Shown here in pieces: positions 1 through 7,860 of a stretch of DNA of 64,000 nucleotides. The DNA is from a bacterium (GTDB taxonomy: Bacteria > SZUA-182 > DTGQ01): contig JBFLZW010000018.1 of NCBI GenBank assembly GCA_040755755.1, positions 62,001-126,000 of the forward strand, written 5' to 3'. Numbering within the stretch: position 1 is the first letter of the stretch; the number at the start of each line of letters is the position of its first letter. A program made the position numbers and the translations under genes. Under the pieces are notes generated by a model. It searched no databases and was not told where the DNA came from. It saw only the letters and a program-made list of their open reading frames with translations.

Positions 1-2
1 CC

Positions 3-686
3 GGTCATGTGCGCCGGGCGCTTCATATCGGCATCTCCGAATTTTATGTCAAAAAAAAGGCCAGGCTGAGCTTTACCATGATCCATACCTGGGCCGAAGA
101 GATCGTGGTCCGGCCACGATCTGTTGGCAGAGTCGAAGAAGAGGGGCTGTTTATCAGTAACTATATTTGCCTGATGCCGGTCAGGTCCATTCAGATGAAC
201 CCCACCACCTACCTGACTGGAAAAGGGGCCGTGGCCCGCTTCTACAGCCTGCTGGTGGGCAGCCCGGGGTCGGAGATAGATGTCGGCGGCAGGGTTTTCC
301 TGCAGGAGCCCGACACCAGGGCCGAGATTATTTCCCGGGCTATCACCAACGGCGGAACCATCATTTCCCGTGGCGACCTGATCGGTGAGGTGCCCGGCGT
401 GAAAGCACACCTGGAGTGCCGGGGGCTCATCCTGAAGGGAGGATCCATGCGTGCCATTCCAGAGCTGGAAGGAAGGGCCGATGGCGTGGAAATGTCCCAC
501 GAGGCGGCAGTAGGCAAAATTGCCCAGGAGGAAATCCTCTACCTCATGTCCCGCGGCCTGAGCGAGGATGAAGCCACTTCCACGATTGTCCGGGGGTTCC
601 TGAATGTTGACATCCCCGATCTGCCGCCCCAGCTCAAGACGGAGATTGACCGGGCTGTAGGGCTCAGTGATAAGGAGATGATGTAA
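3..686 (+). CDS. SufB/SufD family Fe-S cluster scaffold subunit, 3' part (5' end outside window)
   Basis: C-terminal part of a SufBD-fold protein, the scaffold of the SUF iron-sulfur cluster assembly system that works with the SufC ATPase in the cytoplasm. The reading frame is open to the left edge. The first possible start, a GTG at 9, lies inside a conserved strand, so the gene begins before the window. Family features seen are TMIHTW near the left edge, the beta-helix strands ([14 protein letters not shown]), and the C-terminal segment with [22 protein letters not shown] followed by the [11 protein letters not shown] helix. No sufC is visible because the upstream side is cut off. It could be the short, SufB-like scaffold of archaea and anaerobes. 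SufB and SufD cannot be told apart from this part alone. The gene is followed immediately by a repeat element. Confidence 0.85.
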   Translation, partial: GHVRRALHIGISEFYVKKKARLSFTMIHTWAEEIVVRPRSVGRVEEEGLFISNYICLMPVRSIQMNPTTYLTGKGAVARFYSLLVGSPGSEIDVGGRVFLQEPDTRAEIISRAITNGGTIISRGDLIGEVPGVKAHLECRGLILKGGSMRAIPELEGRADGVEMSHEAAVGKIAQEEILYLMSRGLSEDEATSTIVRGFLNVDIPDLPPQLKTEIDRAVGLSDKEMM

Positions 687-690
687 CATA

Positions 691-879
691 ACTACTCAGG
701 TTCAAAGGGGCAAAGGCACAGAGGCACAAAGTTACTTTTGCTTCTGTGCTGCTTAACTTCCCGATTACATTGCTCAGCATTCATTGTATCCTCTCTGCCC
801 CTGTGTGCCTTTGTGCCTCAGTAGTTACATTTGCCTTAAGGTAGCTTTGCGCCTCTGTGCCTTTGCCCCTCTCTGAACC
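691..879. mobile_element. MITE-like inverted-repeat element, copy 1
   Basis: Imperfect terminal inverted repeats: the left arm at about 698-735 (AGGTTCAAAGGGGCAAAGG onward) matches the reverse complement of 841-879. The inner region also matches, in reverse orientation, the interior of a second copy at 39902-40068, including the stretches GAATGCTG and GGGAAGTTAA. Homology over the whole unit, not only at the arms, argues for one dispersed non-autonomous element. No reading frame lies inside and no clear target duplication is visible. Its arms could fold into a long RNA hairpin downstream of the Suf gene. Confidence 0.7.
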
Positions 880-885
880 TCACAT

Positions 886-1026
886 CTAACTGCCGCTCTT
901 TACAACCGTAATCGAAAGCCAACCATAATCGTCAATTGAATTTGGGATTGTCCCAATCTTAAGGTGTTCTTTTGATAGTCGTCCAATTGCTCCTGTGGCT
1001 GATGCTGTCAATAATTTGAAATCCAT
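886..1026 (-). pseudogene. possible 46-codon gene remnant
   Basis: A short open frame (ATG at 1026, stop at 886-888) encodes MDFKLLTASATGAIGRLSKE and onward, ending in VVKSGS. The frame stays open about 15 codons upstream of the ATG to a TAA, so it may be the decayed C-terminal end of a longer protein. It abuts the right end of the inverted-repeat element, which would fit truncation by that element. The composition looks protein-like, but I do not recognise a family and see no convincing ribosome-binding site. Confidence 0.25.
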
Positions 1027-1137
1027 AAGTATTCCGTTTTCTAACTCCTGATTCAGCAAGATACGGGTTTAAAATCCCGGCGCGGAGGGTACTATCCGTT
1101 ACACAGCGCGGGAATTACGCGGCTGGTTAAATAATAG

Positions 1138-1388
1138 CCCCCCTCACCTCAGCCCTCTCCCCCCAAAGGGGGGCGAGGGAGTGGAGGATGGCTATCCCCC
1201 ATGAGAAAGGCAGCGACTACATGTATTCGATAGTCGCTAACGGAAGAGGGTGGGGCTGCTTTTTTGCCCCACCAAATACCGCACGAGATCCCTTTGTCGA
1301 GCCTAACTGGCCGCGGATTTATCGCGACGTGTACTTATAGCAGCGATTTTCCCCTCGCCCCTTCGAGGAGGGGGTTGGGGTGAGGGAG
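1138..1388. repeat. pair of CCCTCACCC-type REP hairpins in opposite orientation
   Basis: Two G/C-rich palindromic units, at 1138-1185 and about 1350-1388. The first reads CCCCCTCACCTCAGCCCTC then a C6/G6 hairpin. The second is the reverse complement of the same type, ending GGTTGGGGTGAGGGA. The same unit occurs at 30012-30049 and, more diverged, at 59943-59998. The interval between them holds no supported gene. The whole 687-1496 gap is repeats plus one gene remnant. Confidence 0.6.
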
Positions 1389-1496
1389 TGCTTTTGGTCT
1401 GCTAATTCCCCCGTCGTGTACTGAGCTCGATAGCAAAGGCGTTTGAGAGCTGACGGCTTACAATCCAAACAATTTTCATTCTGGAGGGTTTTTGAA

Positions 1497-2357
1497 ATGT
1501 TTTCAAAGAAGGTGAGCTCGATATTCCTGATTATCATGGCTGTATTGTTTTGGTTACTGTCACTCTCCTCAGTTTGTGCCCAGGGATTTTTAGGGATTCA
1601 ACCCCTGGCTCTGGGGCTGGGGCTGCCTTATGCACCAGGAGCTTATGGGGCTGGCCCATATTGGGGAGCTACCGGGCTGGTAAATCCATTTCAAAGCCCT
1701 GTCGTAAGTCCGTATTGGCCCCCTTCCTACTCCCAATATCCAGGTCAATCTTCCATAGGTTATCCGATGGGTTATTCAACCTACCCAACTTATCCAGGTT
1801 ATCCGACCACTGGTTATCCAACCTACCCACCTTACACGGGTTATCCGACCTACCCAACTTATCCGAGTTATCCGACCACTGGTTATCCAACCTACCCAAC
1901 CTACACGGGTTATCCGACCTACCCAACTTATCCGAGTTATCCGACCACTGGTTATCCAACCTACCCAACCTACACGGGTTATCCAGGCTATCCGGGTTCC
2001 GGCGGCTATGTGCCATCGACTCCCTATTATCAGTACGCTGATATAATGATAGACCATAATGCTGATGGGAAAGTGGTGAAAATCGACAAAGGAAAAACCT
2101 TGGGCATAACGCTGCCTTCAAACTATGCAACCGGCTATCAATGGGTACTCGATACTGCTTCCTTGAATACCACGGTAGCTCAGAAAAAAAGCTCGCAGTT
2201 TTTGACACCTGCCGGCACGATGGTGGGAACTGGCGGATCCGAGCAGTGGGTCTTCAATACTGTAGGTGTGGGAATCACGACAATCAGATTAGAATATCGC
2301 CGCTACTGGGAAACTTTTGCAACAGATACCTTTGAGATTGAGGTTGATGTCCAATAA
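1497..2357 (+). CDS. secreted Tyr/Pro-repeat protein with C-terminal chagasin-like (I42) domain
   Basis: About 286 aa. The ATG at 1497 is chosen because GGAGGG lies 8 nt upstream and a clean signal peptide follows (hydrophobic stretch ending near SVCAQG). A G/L/A/P/Y-rich segment leads into a 23-residue tandem repeat (TGYPTYPTYTGYPTYPTYPS then YPT). The last ~90 residues form a beta-rich domain with ATGYQW, a GGSEQW turn and IRLEYRRYW, which match the three loops of chagasin-type cysteine-protease inhibitors (MEROPS I42). The protein should be exported. The repeat may be an extended, matrix-like or wall-spanning stalk displaying the inhibitor domain. The inhibitor role is inferred from motif resemblance only. 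Its organisation resembles the secreted genes near 58.7 and 60.2 kb. Confidence 0.7.
   Translation: MFSKKVSSIFLIIMAVLFWLLSLSSVCAQGFLGIQPLALGLGLPYAPGAYGAGPYWGATGLVNPFQSPVVSPYWPPSYSQYPGQSSIGYPMGYSTYPTYPGYPTTGYPTYPPYTGYPTYPTYPSYPTTGYPTYPTYTGYPTYPTYPSYPTTGYPTYPTYTGYPGYPGSGGYVPSTPYYQYADIMIDHNADGKVVKIDKGKTLGITLPSNYATGYQWVLDTASLNTTVAQKKSSQFLTPAGTMVGTGGSEQWVFNTVGVGITTIRLEYRRYWETFATDTFEIEVDVQ
1809..1997 (+). repeat. 69-bp tandem coding repeat (2.7 copies)
   Basis: Units at 1809-1877, 1878-1946 and a partial one from 1947. Each encodes 23 residues built from TGYPTYP and TYPSYPT blocks. The copies are nearly identical at DNA level, so copy number could change by slippage or recombination without breaking the frame. 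Confidence 0.85.
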
Positions 2358-2692
2358 CCCACGGGGAGAAGAGGAGAGGAGGCTCTCTCTACTGCAAGAT
2401 GGGAAAACATTCGCTGCTCAGCCGTAAAAAGAGCTTTGCGCACGACTGATCGGCCAGTGTCTGGGCATTGTACTCAGGTTTCCGGTGGAGGAAGGAGGCT
2501 ATCCAGGCTCAGCTTGCCAGGAGAGTACGTTGTCAAGGCACTGACGATAAATCAGGGCCATGCGCATGCGGCTGAGCGTCCCCGTTTTTATCAGGATAGC
2601 GATGGCTTCCTGAGTGGTCTGTAAGCGTTCTCCAGCCCAGGGGAACCTGTCGGAGAATTGCCATACTGGATAGCGTCCAGAATTTAGCCAGC
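2358..2692. other. gap without a supported gene
   Basis: 335 bp between the convergent chagasin-domain gene and the molbindin gene. Short open frames occur on both strands, none with a good start signal or recognisable motifs. One on the minus strand (2499-2696) starts with TTG overlapping the molbindin stop codon and cannot be excluded as a translated product. Confidence 0.4.
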
Positions 2693-2902
2693 TCAATCCA
2701 CAGCAACCATGACACTGGTCGATTTAATAATAGCATAAACTTCCTTGCCTTCCCGAAGATCCAGATTTTCTGCAGATGCCTTGGTGATTATAGAAACAAG
2801 ATTGCTTCCTCCCGGCAATTCGATCGTAATTTCCGAATTAACCACGCCGTGAGAAATATGGCTTATTTTACCTTTCAAGACGTTACGGGCACTGATCTTC
2901 AT
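2693..2902 (-). CDS. molbindin (Mop/TOBE domain molybdate-binding protein)
   Basis: A 69-aa single Mop domain that binds molybdate or tungstate oxyanions in the cytoplasm, as oligomeric storage or buffering proteins do. It begins MKISARNVLKGKI and contains the family pattern ISHGVVNSEITIEL, a glycine turn, then SIITKASAENLDL and VYAIIKSTSVMV. I chose the ATG at 2902 because AGGAG lies 8 nt upstream. A GTG three codons earlier is less likely. It is downstream on the same strand of the HMA/DUF5132 pair. The formate dehydrogenase at 23-27 kb is a molybdenum/tungsten enzyme, so the cell has a use for such a buffer, but the genes are not linked. Confidence 0.88.
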   Translation of the reverse strand: MKISARNVLKGKISHISHGVVNSEITIELPGGSNLVSIITKASAENLDLREGKEVYAIIKSTSVMVAVD

Positions 2903-2907
2903 GTACC

Positions 2908-3486
2908 TCACTCCTTTCCTGATGATGGGTGGATAAAGCCGTTTGAAGGTTCATTAACCATGTTTTTTATCGGATTGAGCATAAAAAAGGTACCAAAAGA
3001 AAACCAGAGGAAGTCATACCAGGCCGGCACGGGGATACTCTCAGCAACCATGAGACTTCGCACGCCAAGGCCAAAAAGGGTTATTGGCAAAATGATTTTG
3101 AGGTCTGCTCCCCCGACCTTTTTCAACCGTTCATTCAGTGCCCCTGAGCATTCCGAGATTTTACTGGCCAGCGGAACATCCGAACCGGATGAAACGCCGG
3201 GCGAGGCCAGAGAGGTTTTCAGTTGTTCAAGGTTAACCTCCGGAAAAAGACTGGTGAAAGCACTCAAAAGAGGGAACAGGGAGCCGGGAAGACGAATCTC
3301 CTGGGGATCATAGAGCAGCAGGACACTGCCGGTAACCGGATTTACCTCGACCCGCTGGATTGATTTGATGGCAGAAAGCCGATCTCGTATTCTGGCTTCA
3401 AAGGCCGGATCCTGTTTTATTCGAGGCACTTTGAAGCGTACTCTGCCGGGAATAGCATGAACAGCCCTGATTTCTCCATTACCCAT
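2908..3486 (-). CDS. HMA-like (heavy-metal-associated) domain protein with C-terminal membrane segment
   Basis: 192 aa from the ATG at 3486 (AAAGGAG about 9 nt upstream); longer upstream frames lack a signal. The N-terminal ~80 residues look like a ferredoxin-fold HMA-related domain (AVHAIPGRVRFKVP, then VEVNPVTGSVLLLYD) but without the CxxC metal pair, as in the HMA_2-type family. A linker follows, then hydrophobic stretches (IILPITLFGLGV, WYDFLWFSFGTFFMLNPI) that predict one or two membrane helices. It sits 28 bp after the DUF5132 gene, a pairing often seen beside P1-type ATPases. No such ATPase is present here. The function is unknown; metal handling is only suggested. Confidence 0.65.
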   Translation of the reverse strand: MGNGEIRAVHAIPGRVRFKVPRIKQDPAFEARIRDRLSAIKSIQRVEVNPVTGSVLLLYDPQEIRLPGSLFPLLSAFTSLFPEVNLEQLKTSLASPGVSSGSDVPLASKISECSGALNERLKKVGGADLKIILPITLFGLGVRSLMVAESIPVPAWYDFLWFSFGTFFMLNPIKNMVNEPSNGFIHPSSGKE

Positions 3487-3514
3487 TATTGTAAGCTCCT
3501 TTGATAAACGGCTC

Positions 3515-3898
3515 CTACTTCTGTTGCTCTGATATTCCTGCCAGGTATGCCTGCCCAGCCACTCCCGACGGAGCAGCTTCTGAAGTACCTGCTTGACCGG
3601 CAATAGCTGCGGCGGCAGCACCTGCTGCAGCCGTTTGACCAGCCACAGTTGCCGGAGCTGTAGCTGAGGCTGCCTCTGCCTTGATCTCGGCTACAAGATC
3701 GCTGAACTGCTCCCTGACTTCAGCAGTTGCTTCCTTGACTTTGTCACCGAGGACAAGACCTGTTTTAATCACCGATTTGGCCAGTGGCCGAAGCGCGGTT
3801 CCCAGCACGGGCAGAATAACAGGTGCAGCCAGTGCAGCACCCACGCCGACCAAAATACCCGGAATCCATCCTTTGGAAATGTCCTTGAACACTGCCAT
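3515..3898 (-). CDS. DUF5132 family protein
   Basis: 127 aa. The start is ATG 3898, with AAGGAGG 9 nt upstream; the in-frame GTG three codons earlier lies too close to that site. The N-terminal half has the typical GWIPGILVGVGAALAAPVIL glycine-rich hydrophobic helix followed by GTALRPLAKSVIKTGLVLGD and an amphipathic helix (VKEATAEVREQFSDLVAEIK). The C-terminal third is an Ala/Gly/Thr-rich low-complexity tail. It probably forms a membrane-associated helical protein co-transcribed with the HMA-like gene. No biochemical function is known to me for DUF5132. Confidence 0.7.
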   Translation of the reverse strand: MAVFKDISKGWIPGILVGVGAALAAPVILPVLGTALRPLAKSVIKTGLVLGDKVKEATAEVREQFSDLVAEIKAEAASATAPATVAGQTAAAGAAAAAIAGQAGTSEAAPSGVAGQAYLAGISEQQK

Positions 3899-4352
3899 AC
3901 GAAGCACCCTCCTTGAGGCCAGATTGCCTGGTTATAATTAGGTTGCTGTTGATGAGTTGCGGGCTGAAAATTACGTGGCTCATGGTCAGTAGCTGCAACT
4001 TCCCTGAAAAAATATGATGCATCTGCCTTTCTATCAAAGATCGGCACGATAACCTCGTCAGTTAAGGAAAAATATCGGTGTTACAATAGCAGAATCAATA
4101 CCAAAAGTCAAGTCAAAATTTAATGATATTTATCCATATTGCTCAATATAGTACTCACTACCGGACACATTTTCATAATCTAGCCTCATGCGGTCGTTGG
4201 GGTCTAGAACGCCCTGGTATTAGAGGGGTAACCCTGCGGGCCATAGTAAAAGGGTAGATTGACTTTCCTCCTGGAAAGAGTGGTATTTTTTCTGCTGGAA
4301 ATGGGTCTGCTATGCGCGCTCCTATTCTCGGAGCTTGTCTGGTGACTGGCAA
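3899..4352. other. intergenic region, no gene seen
   Basis: About 450 bp between the DUF5132 gene start and the end of the decayed VapC gene. Overlapping minus-strand frames near 3765-4047 lie antisense and upstream of the DUF5132 start and show no family signal. The stretch should hold the promoter for the DUF5132/HMA/molbindin run. I recognise no RNA gene in it. Confidence 0.4.
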
Positions 4353-4773
4353 TTATTTTTCAGGCACTATAGTTACATGGTTCTTAAAGTGATATTGAGA
4401 GAAGTGGGAATCAAGAGTAAAGGCAAAGTTAATATCATGGGAATCGATCATCGCAAAACTTGTACAATCGACAAAGCTAAAGGTTTTATCCTTAATACTG
4501 CTTAAATATTTCCTTTGCCCGTTCTTCAATATCCTGGGGTACCCGAAGAAGCTTAACACGAGAAAGTTCGAATTCATCCATGAACTTGACAGCACTGGCA
4601 TAACTCACTCTGAAACGTATCAGAGTATATGTTTCAGAGAGGACAAAATTGGAACTATAAAAGATAGCCTCATCATTGACCAAGAATTTCAGGACATTAC
4701 TCGCTTTTTGATGCCATTGGTCTTTTTTATCAGCGATGGCGCAAAAAGCTCCGGTATCAATAAAAACTTTCAT
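4353..4773 (-). pseudogene. VapC-type PIN-domain toxin, frameshifted
   Basis: Two frames together give a complete PIN ribonuclease. The first (4773 down to 4492) has MKVFIDTGAF with the first acidic residue and NFVLSET with the second, ending at KEIFKQY. The second frame continues DKTFSFVDCTSFAMID and FTLDSHF, which supply the remaining acidic residues, and ends at 4353. Removing one T from the TATTAAGG stretch (either A at 4494-4495 on the plus strand) would restore the family sequence FKQYKDKTF. This is either a true inactivating frameshift or a base-calling error. The start overlaps the upstream antitoxin stop by 4 bp. Confidence 0.75.
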
Positions 4774-5015
4774 ATCTCTTCGGGCTGGTTGTAAAGGTAG
4801 TCATCATGATTGACAGAAAGGTCGTCAACATCGCTTTCGAATAATCCTATCAAACGTAAGGGCGATTCCGGTTTGGTAGAAGGAGCACCATGAGAGGATG
4901 TATCTTGGATGGTTTTCTTGACTATTAATTCCAACTTTTGATGTTCTTTGAAATCCACCTTCTGAAGTGGCTTAAAAACACCATCTTCATAAATGACTTT
5001 TAAGGATTTAGACAT
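4770..5015 (-). CDS. antitoxin of the AF2212-like (DUF104) family
   Basis: 81 aa. MSKSLKVIYEDGVFKPLQKV, followed by a basic/acidic strand ending LELIVKK, is the signature of the small AF2212/DUF104 proteins that precede PIN toxins. The C-terminal half (SPLRLIGLFESDVDDLSVNH) is the usual toxin-wrapping tail. AAGAGGAG precedes the ATG at good distance. It forms an ATGA-type overlap with the PIN gene, so it is the antitoxin of a type II pair. It remains intact although the toxin is frameshifted. Confidence 0.8.
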   Translation of the reverse strand: MSKSLKVIYEDGVFKPLQKVDFKEHQKLELIVKKTIQDTSSHGAPSTKPESPLRLIGLFESDVDDLSVNHDDYLYNQPEEI

Positions 5016-5146
5016 AAAAATCTCCTCTTTTCACTATTTGTAATGAATCCGTAAATAAAAGTAACATGACCTTATGAGAATGTCAATTATTCAGAACCAA
5101 TATTCAGAATCAGTTACAGAGCAACAAGATGCGAGGTTATAACTCT

Positions 5147-5314
5147 ATGGAAAAACTCAATGTCCCGATAGCCATCATGGTCACGTTTCTCTTTGTGTTC
5201 TTATTATCAGGTTGCCAGGCGGGTCTGAAAACCGGCCTTATCACTTCGTCACTTCGTCCCCTGCCCAGCATCCTCAAAGCTCCAAAGCACAGCCAGAGCT
5301 TTTTGTGTCGTTAA
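5147..5314 (+). CDS. possible short lipoprotein or truncated lipoprotein gene
   Basis: 55 codons from ATG 5147. MEKLNVPIAIMVTFLFVFLL is followed by SGCQAG, a good lipobox with cysteine after a hydrophobic signal. The remaining ~28 residues have no recognisable domain, so this may be the stump of a longer lipoprotein. The ribosome-binding site is weak. No homologue comes to mind. Confidence 0.35.
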   Translation: MEKLNVPIAIMVTFLFVFLLSGCQAGLKTGLITSSLRPLPSILKAPKHSQSFLCR

Positions 5315-6102
5315 ATTGGAGATTTTGGATTTCGCGATCATAAAACATTTTCTTTAAAACCGGGTCCCAGGATCTCAACTTGATATTCACTACTCCCCTC
5401 CGAATGCCCTTCGATGACTTTACCACCAGACTTACGCTGGAATTACGCTGGCGGAAAATAAAGGGTTATATCTATTTGTTTTTTAGTAAGTTATAGACGG
5501 CATCCATATAATCTCAGTATCCGTCCATAGGTCATATGATAACCATAAATTGTTCACAAGAGAGGACTGGATACTGACTTTCGCTCTTTCCCTTGAGAAG
5601 TCTTCTCTGCAATCTCGTTCTTTCTATGGTCCTTTTCTAACAGCCTCATCTGCTGCCCTGGTATAGCCAACTCTTTACAAATGATGCTAAAGCTTATGAA
5701 AATAACATCTTGAGATCAGCCTTTCCCCGACAAACCGGGGATTTTTTACCAAGGGCATGGAAGTTGCTCATCAATGATGGTGGATTGTAGTTATAAGTAT
5801 CTGATTTATTGTCCTATTTATTGATATTTTGCCAGGTATCGGCATGCTGCTTGTGAGGGCAGGGAACGAGAGATTCATATGGTGGGCAGGGGTATCTTCC
5901 CGACAGGGGGCTATTTTTACCGGATCATGGTCATTCCCCTGAAAATTCTCAGGAGTCCGCCGGAATCCCCTGAGTTGCCCGATATCCACTCAGTTTGTAT
6001 GGCCTGTTTCCCTCTGATACCCTGCGCCTTTCGGAGAGCAGCCCCAAGAGCATGCGGTTAGGAAGATCACAATAATTTGAACGTCGAAAAGGTGGGATAG
6101 TC
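5315..6102. other. long intergenic region with terminator-like hairpin and weak sigma-54-like site
   Basis: About 790 bp with no supported gene. A terminator-like hairpin (CCCCG stem, six-base loop, CGGGG, then T6) lies at 5725-5747 on the plus strand. Directly after it, at 5753-5768, GGGCATGGAAGTTGCT fits the GG-N10-GC spacing of a sigma-54 promoter and points to the secreted-protein gene at 6103, but 335 bp away. No known riboswitch was recognised. Confidence 0.4.
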
Positions 6103-6831
6103 ATGATTACGCGAAAAGGAAGCTGGTTCAAGATAAGTTTACTGACTTTTGGTTTTATGGTGTTGATAGCCTTGCCCGGTCAGGCTGATGATAATATTTG
6201 CAGCTTGTGTGATAAATCCAGTATTCAAATGGGCTTCGGAAGCAGCGGCGAGTCACATGAGAAATGGTATAACTTAAGTCCCGTTTTCAGGCTCGGCAAT
6301 CAATTCATGGTGCACACGGATAATCCCTGGGACAAACCCGATAGACCTGACATAGTCATTTATGCATCCTTTGACTCTCGGCAGAACATTAAACTTTCCC
6401 CCCAGTACGGCACCTGTGCCTGCGACAATCAGGGGCATCGGGCTACCCTGTCTGTCTCTGCCTACAATCTCGGTGTCAGCAGCGAGACTGCTGATCTGGC
6501 TGCCAGACTGAAAGCTGACGGTGTTCCCCAAAAGTTGTGGTCCGAACTGATGGGACCGTATATATACCGGATCAATATCCTCGCTCCTGATTACGGCCAG
6601 TATGCCACCAGCTTACTCAGCGTGTCGAGCGCATCGAGCTATGCCATCGGCAGGGCATGGGTAGATCATTATCGAATGGATGACACCGAGCGGGCGAGGA
6701 TCTGCAATTATGTAGGGAGTGTAAAGCTGCCCGGCCCGGAAATGGAAGAGGCTGATCCCAACAAACAGACAACAACACCTTTAGCCGGGGAATACGGGCG
6801 GTCATCGCCCCTCATGGCCCTGATCAAATAA
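6103..6831 (+). CDS. secreted protein of unknown function
   Basis: 242 aa with a signal peptide (basic start, hydrophobic core, predicted cut near PGQA-DD). The mature protein begins with two cysteines close together (ICSLCDK) and has a second pair (GTCACDN) plus one near the C-terminus (ARICNYV). These may form disulfides. The mid region has beta-like segments (DIVIYASFDSRQNIKL, HRATLSVSAYNLGV). No CXXCH motif is present, so it is not a c-type cytochrome. AAGGTGGG lies upstream of the ATG. It stands alone between a long upstream gap and a convergent lipoprotein gene. I do not recognise the family. Confidence 0.65.
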   Translation: MITRKGSWFKISLLTFGFMVLIALPGQADDNICSLCDKSSIQMGFGSSGESHEKWYNLSPVFRLGNQFMVHTDNPWDKPDRPDIVIYASFDSRQNIKLSPQYGTCACDNQGHRATLSVSAYNLGVSSETADLAARLKADGVPQKLWSELMGPYIYRINILAPDYGQYATSLLSVSSASSYAIGRAWVDHYRMDDTERARICNYVGSVKLPGPEMEEADPNKQTTTPLAGEYGRSSPLMALIK

Positions 6832-6870
6832 TAAGCTCAGGACAGAGCGATGCGGTCTTGGAGATGAACG

Positions 6871-6906
6871 AAAAAATTTTCAGGCGGGGCTTTCAAACCC
6901 CGCCTG
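6871..6906 (-). terminator. rho-independent terminator of the DUF4382 lipoprotein gene
   Basis: The stem CAGGCGGGG / CCCCGCCTG at 6881-6906 is followed on the minus strand by a T-rich run (the plus strand reads AAAAAATTTT at 6871-6880). It lies between two convergent genes and could stop both. Confidence 0.75.
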
Positions 6907-6924
6907 TCAATTGATCAGCAGCAG

Positions 6925-7860
6925 CTATGGAAGGAGGAAATCACAGATGGTTTCCGCACCGGCCAGAACAGCCACATTGGCGGTTTCACCGAAAATGATG
7001 TGGTCATCTGTCTCAGGATCATCGTCCCCGGCCTGGCAGGTAAAAGCCAGGGTATAGTCGCCAGCATTAAGAAATGCAGCCCTGAAGGTGTATTCACCGC
7101 TCAGGGGATCCAGTTTAATGGAGGCTGTAGTAAGAGGCCCGGTTTCTGATCCATTGATGTTAATGTCAGCAGGAACTGCATCCCGGCCCTCAAACAGGTA
7201 AACTGCACAGACAGAGCCCTCCGCATGAGAGATGAGGTCAGGGTCAACGGTTCCGGCAATGCTGCCTGCTTCGACATTATCAACAAGACGCAGGGTCGGC
7301 CTGAGCCGGTATTCATCGCTTGATTCTGGAGAGGGTTTGTGCACTGACTTGCGTAAATCAAAATCAATGGTGAAAGATGCTGTAGCTCCGGCAGGGACTA
7401 TGAATCCTCTGTTCAGTTTGAGGCCGCTCTGGTTTCCACTGGGAATCACCAGGGGATATATTGAATCGTCTGCGAGTTTAACATATGAATCGAGACTACC
7501 GGGACCAGTCTCCACTTTGAGCCGTATCCAACTATAGCGACCGGCGGGCAAAGGTTTCTGGGCCAGGAGGAAGTCACTGACTCCAGACTGGAGGTCAAGA
7601 AGGTCTATCTGTCTGGGCTCTTCAAATTCGAACTCCAGCCGATCACCGGTTTCAGGCTGTATCTCCACCCCGGTAAACTGTACAATGACCGAATCCACTT
7701 CATCTATTGGAGCATCGGTGATGCTGAGGTTTAAGAAACCCTGAGAGCTCTGTGATGAGCCTGTATCTTCATTGCCGCTATCGTCACCGCCACATCCGGC
7801 CAGAGCCACAATCAATAAGGTTGCCAGTAGTATCACCCGCATGAATCTGCTGCTCTTCAT
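6925..7860 (-). CDS. DUF4382 domain lipoprotein
   Basis: 311 aa. The signal peptide ends in LIVALAGCGG, a good lipobox. After a Ser/Gly/Asp linker, FLNLSITDAPIDEVDSVIVQ opens a DUF4382 domain, which continues with the SVIVQFTGVEI strand, the IDLLDLQSG segment and GRYSWIRLKVE. The C-terminal ~110 residues (SIAGTVDPDLIS onward, ending AETICDFLLP) are a beta-sandwich resembling carboxypeptidase-regulatory-like domains. It is predicted to be anchored in the outer or inner membrane facing the periplasm. The role of DUF4382 proteins is not established. It is monocistronic with its own terminator. Confidence 0.8.
   Translation of the reverse strand: MKSSRFMRVILLATLLIVALAGCGGDDSGNEDTGSSQSSQGFLNLSITDAPIDEVDSVIVQFTGVEIQPETGDRLEFEFEEPRQIDLLDLQSGVSDFLLAQKPLPAGRYSWIRLKVETGPGSLDSYVKLADDSIYPLVIPSGNQSGLKLNRGFIVPAGATASFTIDFDLRKSVHKPSPESSDEYRLRPTLRLVDNVEAGSIAGTVDPDLISHAEGSVCAVYLFEGRDAVPADININGSETGPLTTASIKLDPLSGEYTFRAAFLNAGDYTLAFTCQAGDDDPETDDHIIFGETANVAVLAGAETICDFLLP

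Noticed and set aside
1050-1130. tRNA-like T-arm (CGGGTTTAAAATCCCG)
   Set aside because: The T-loop lacks the invariant C56 and no acceptor, D or anticodon arms could be matched.
1669-2208. Long frames overlapping the Tyr/Pro repeat on both strands
   Set aside because: They arise because the tandem repeat has no stop in several frames; only the frame with signal peptide and inhibitor domain is supported.
2499-2696. 65-codon frame coupled to the molbindin stop
   Set aside because: It would need a TTG start without Shine-Dalgarno and shows no family signal, though it cannot be fully excluded.
5879-6061. 60-codon plus-strand frame before the secreted protein
   Set aside because: No start signal or recognisable content; overlapping frames on both strands are equally open.
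4185-6100. Possible riboswitch or c-di-GMP (GEMM) aptamer in the long gaps
   Set aside because: The GGGACGCAAAGCC-type core and tetraloop receptor were not found; the same search failed upstream of the cytochrome genes.
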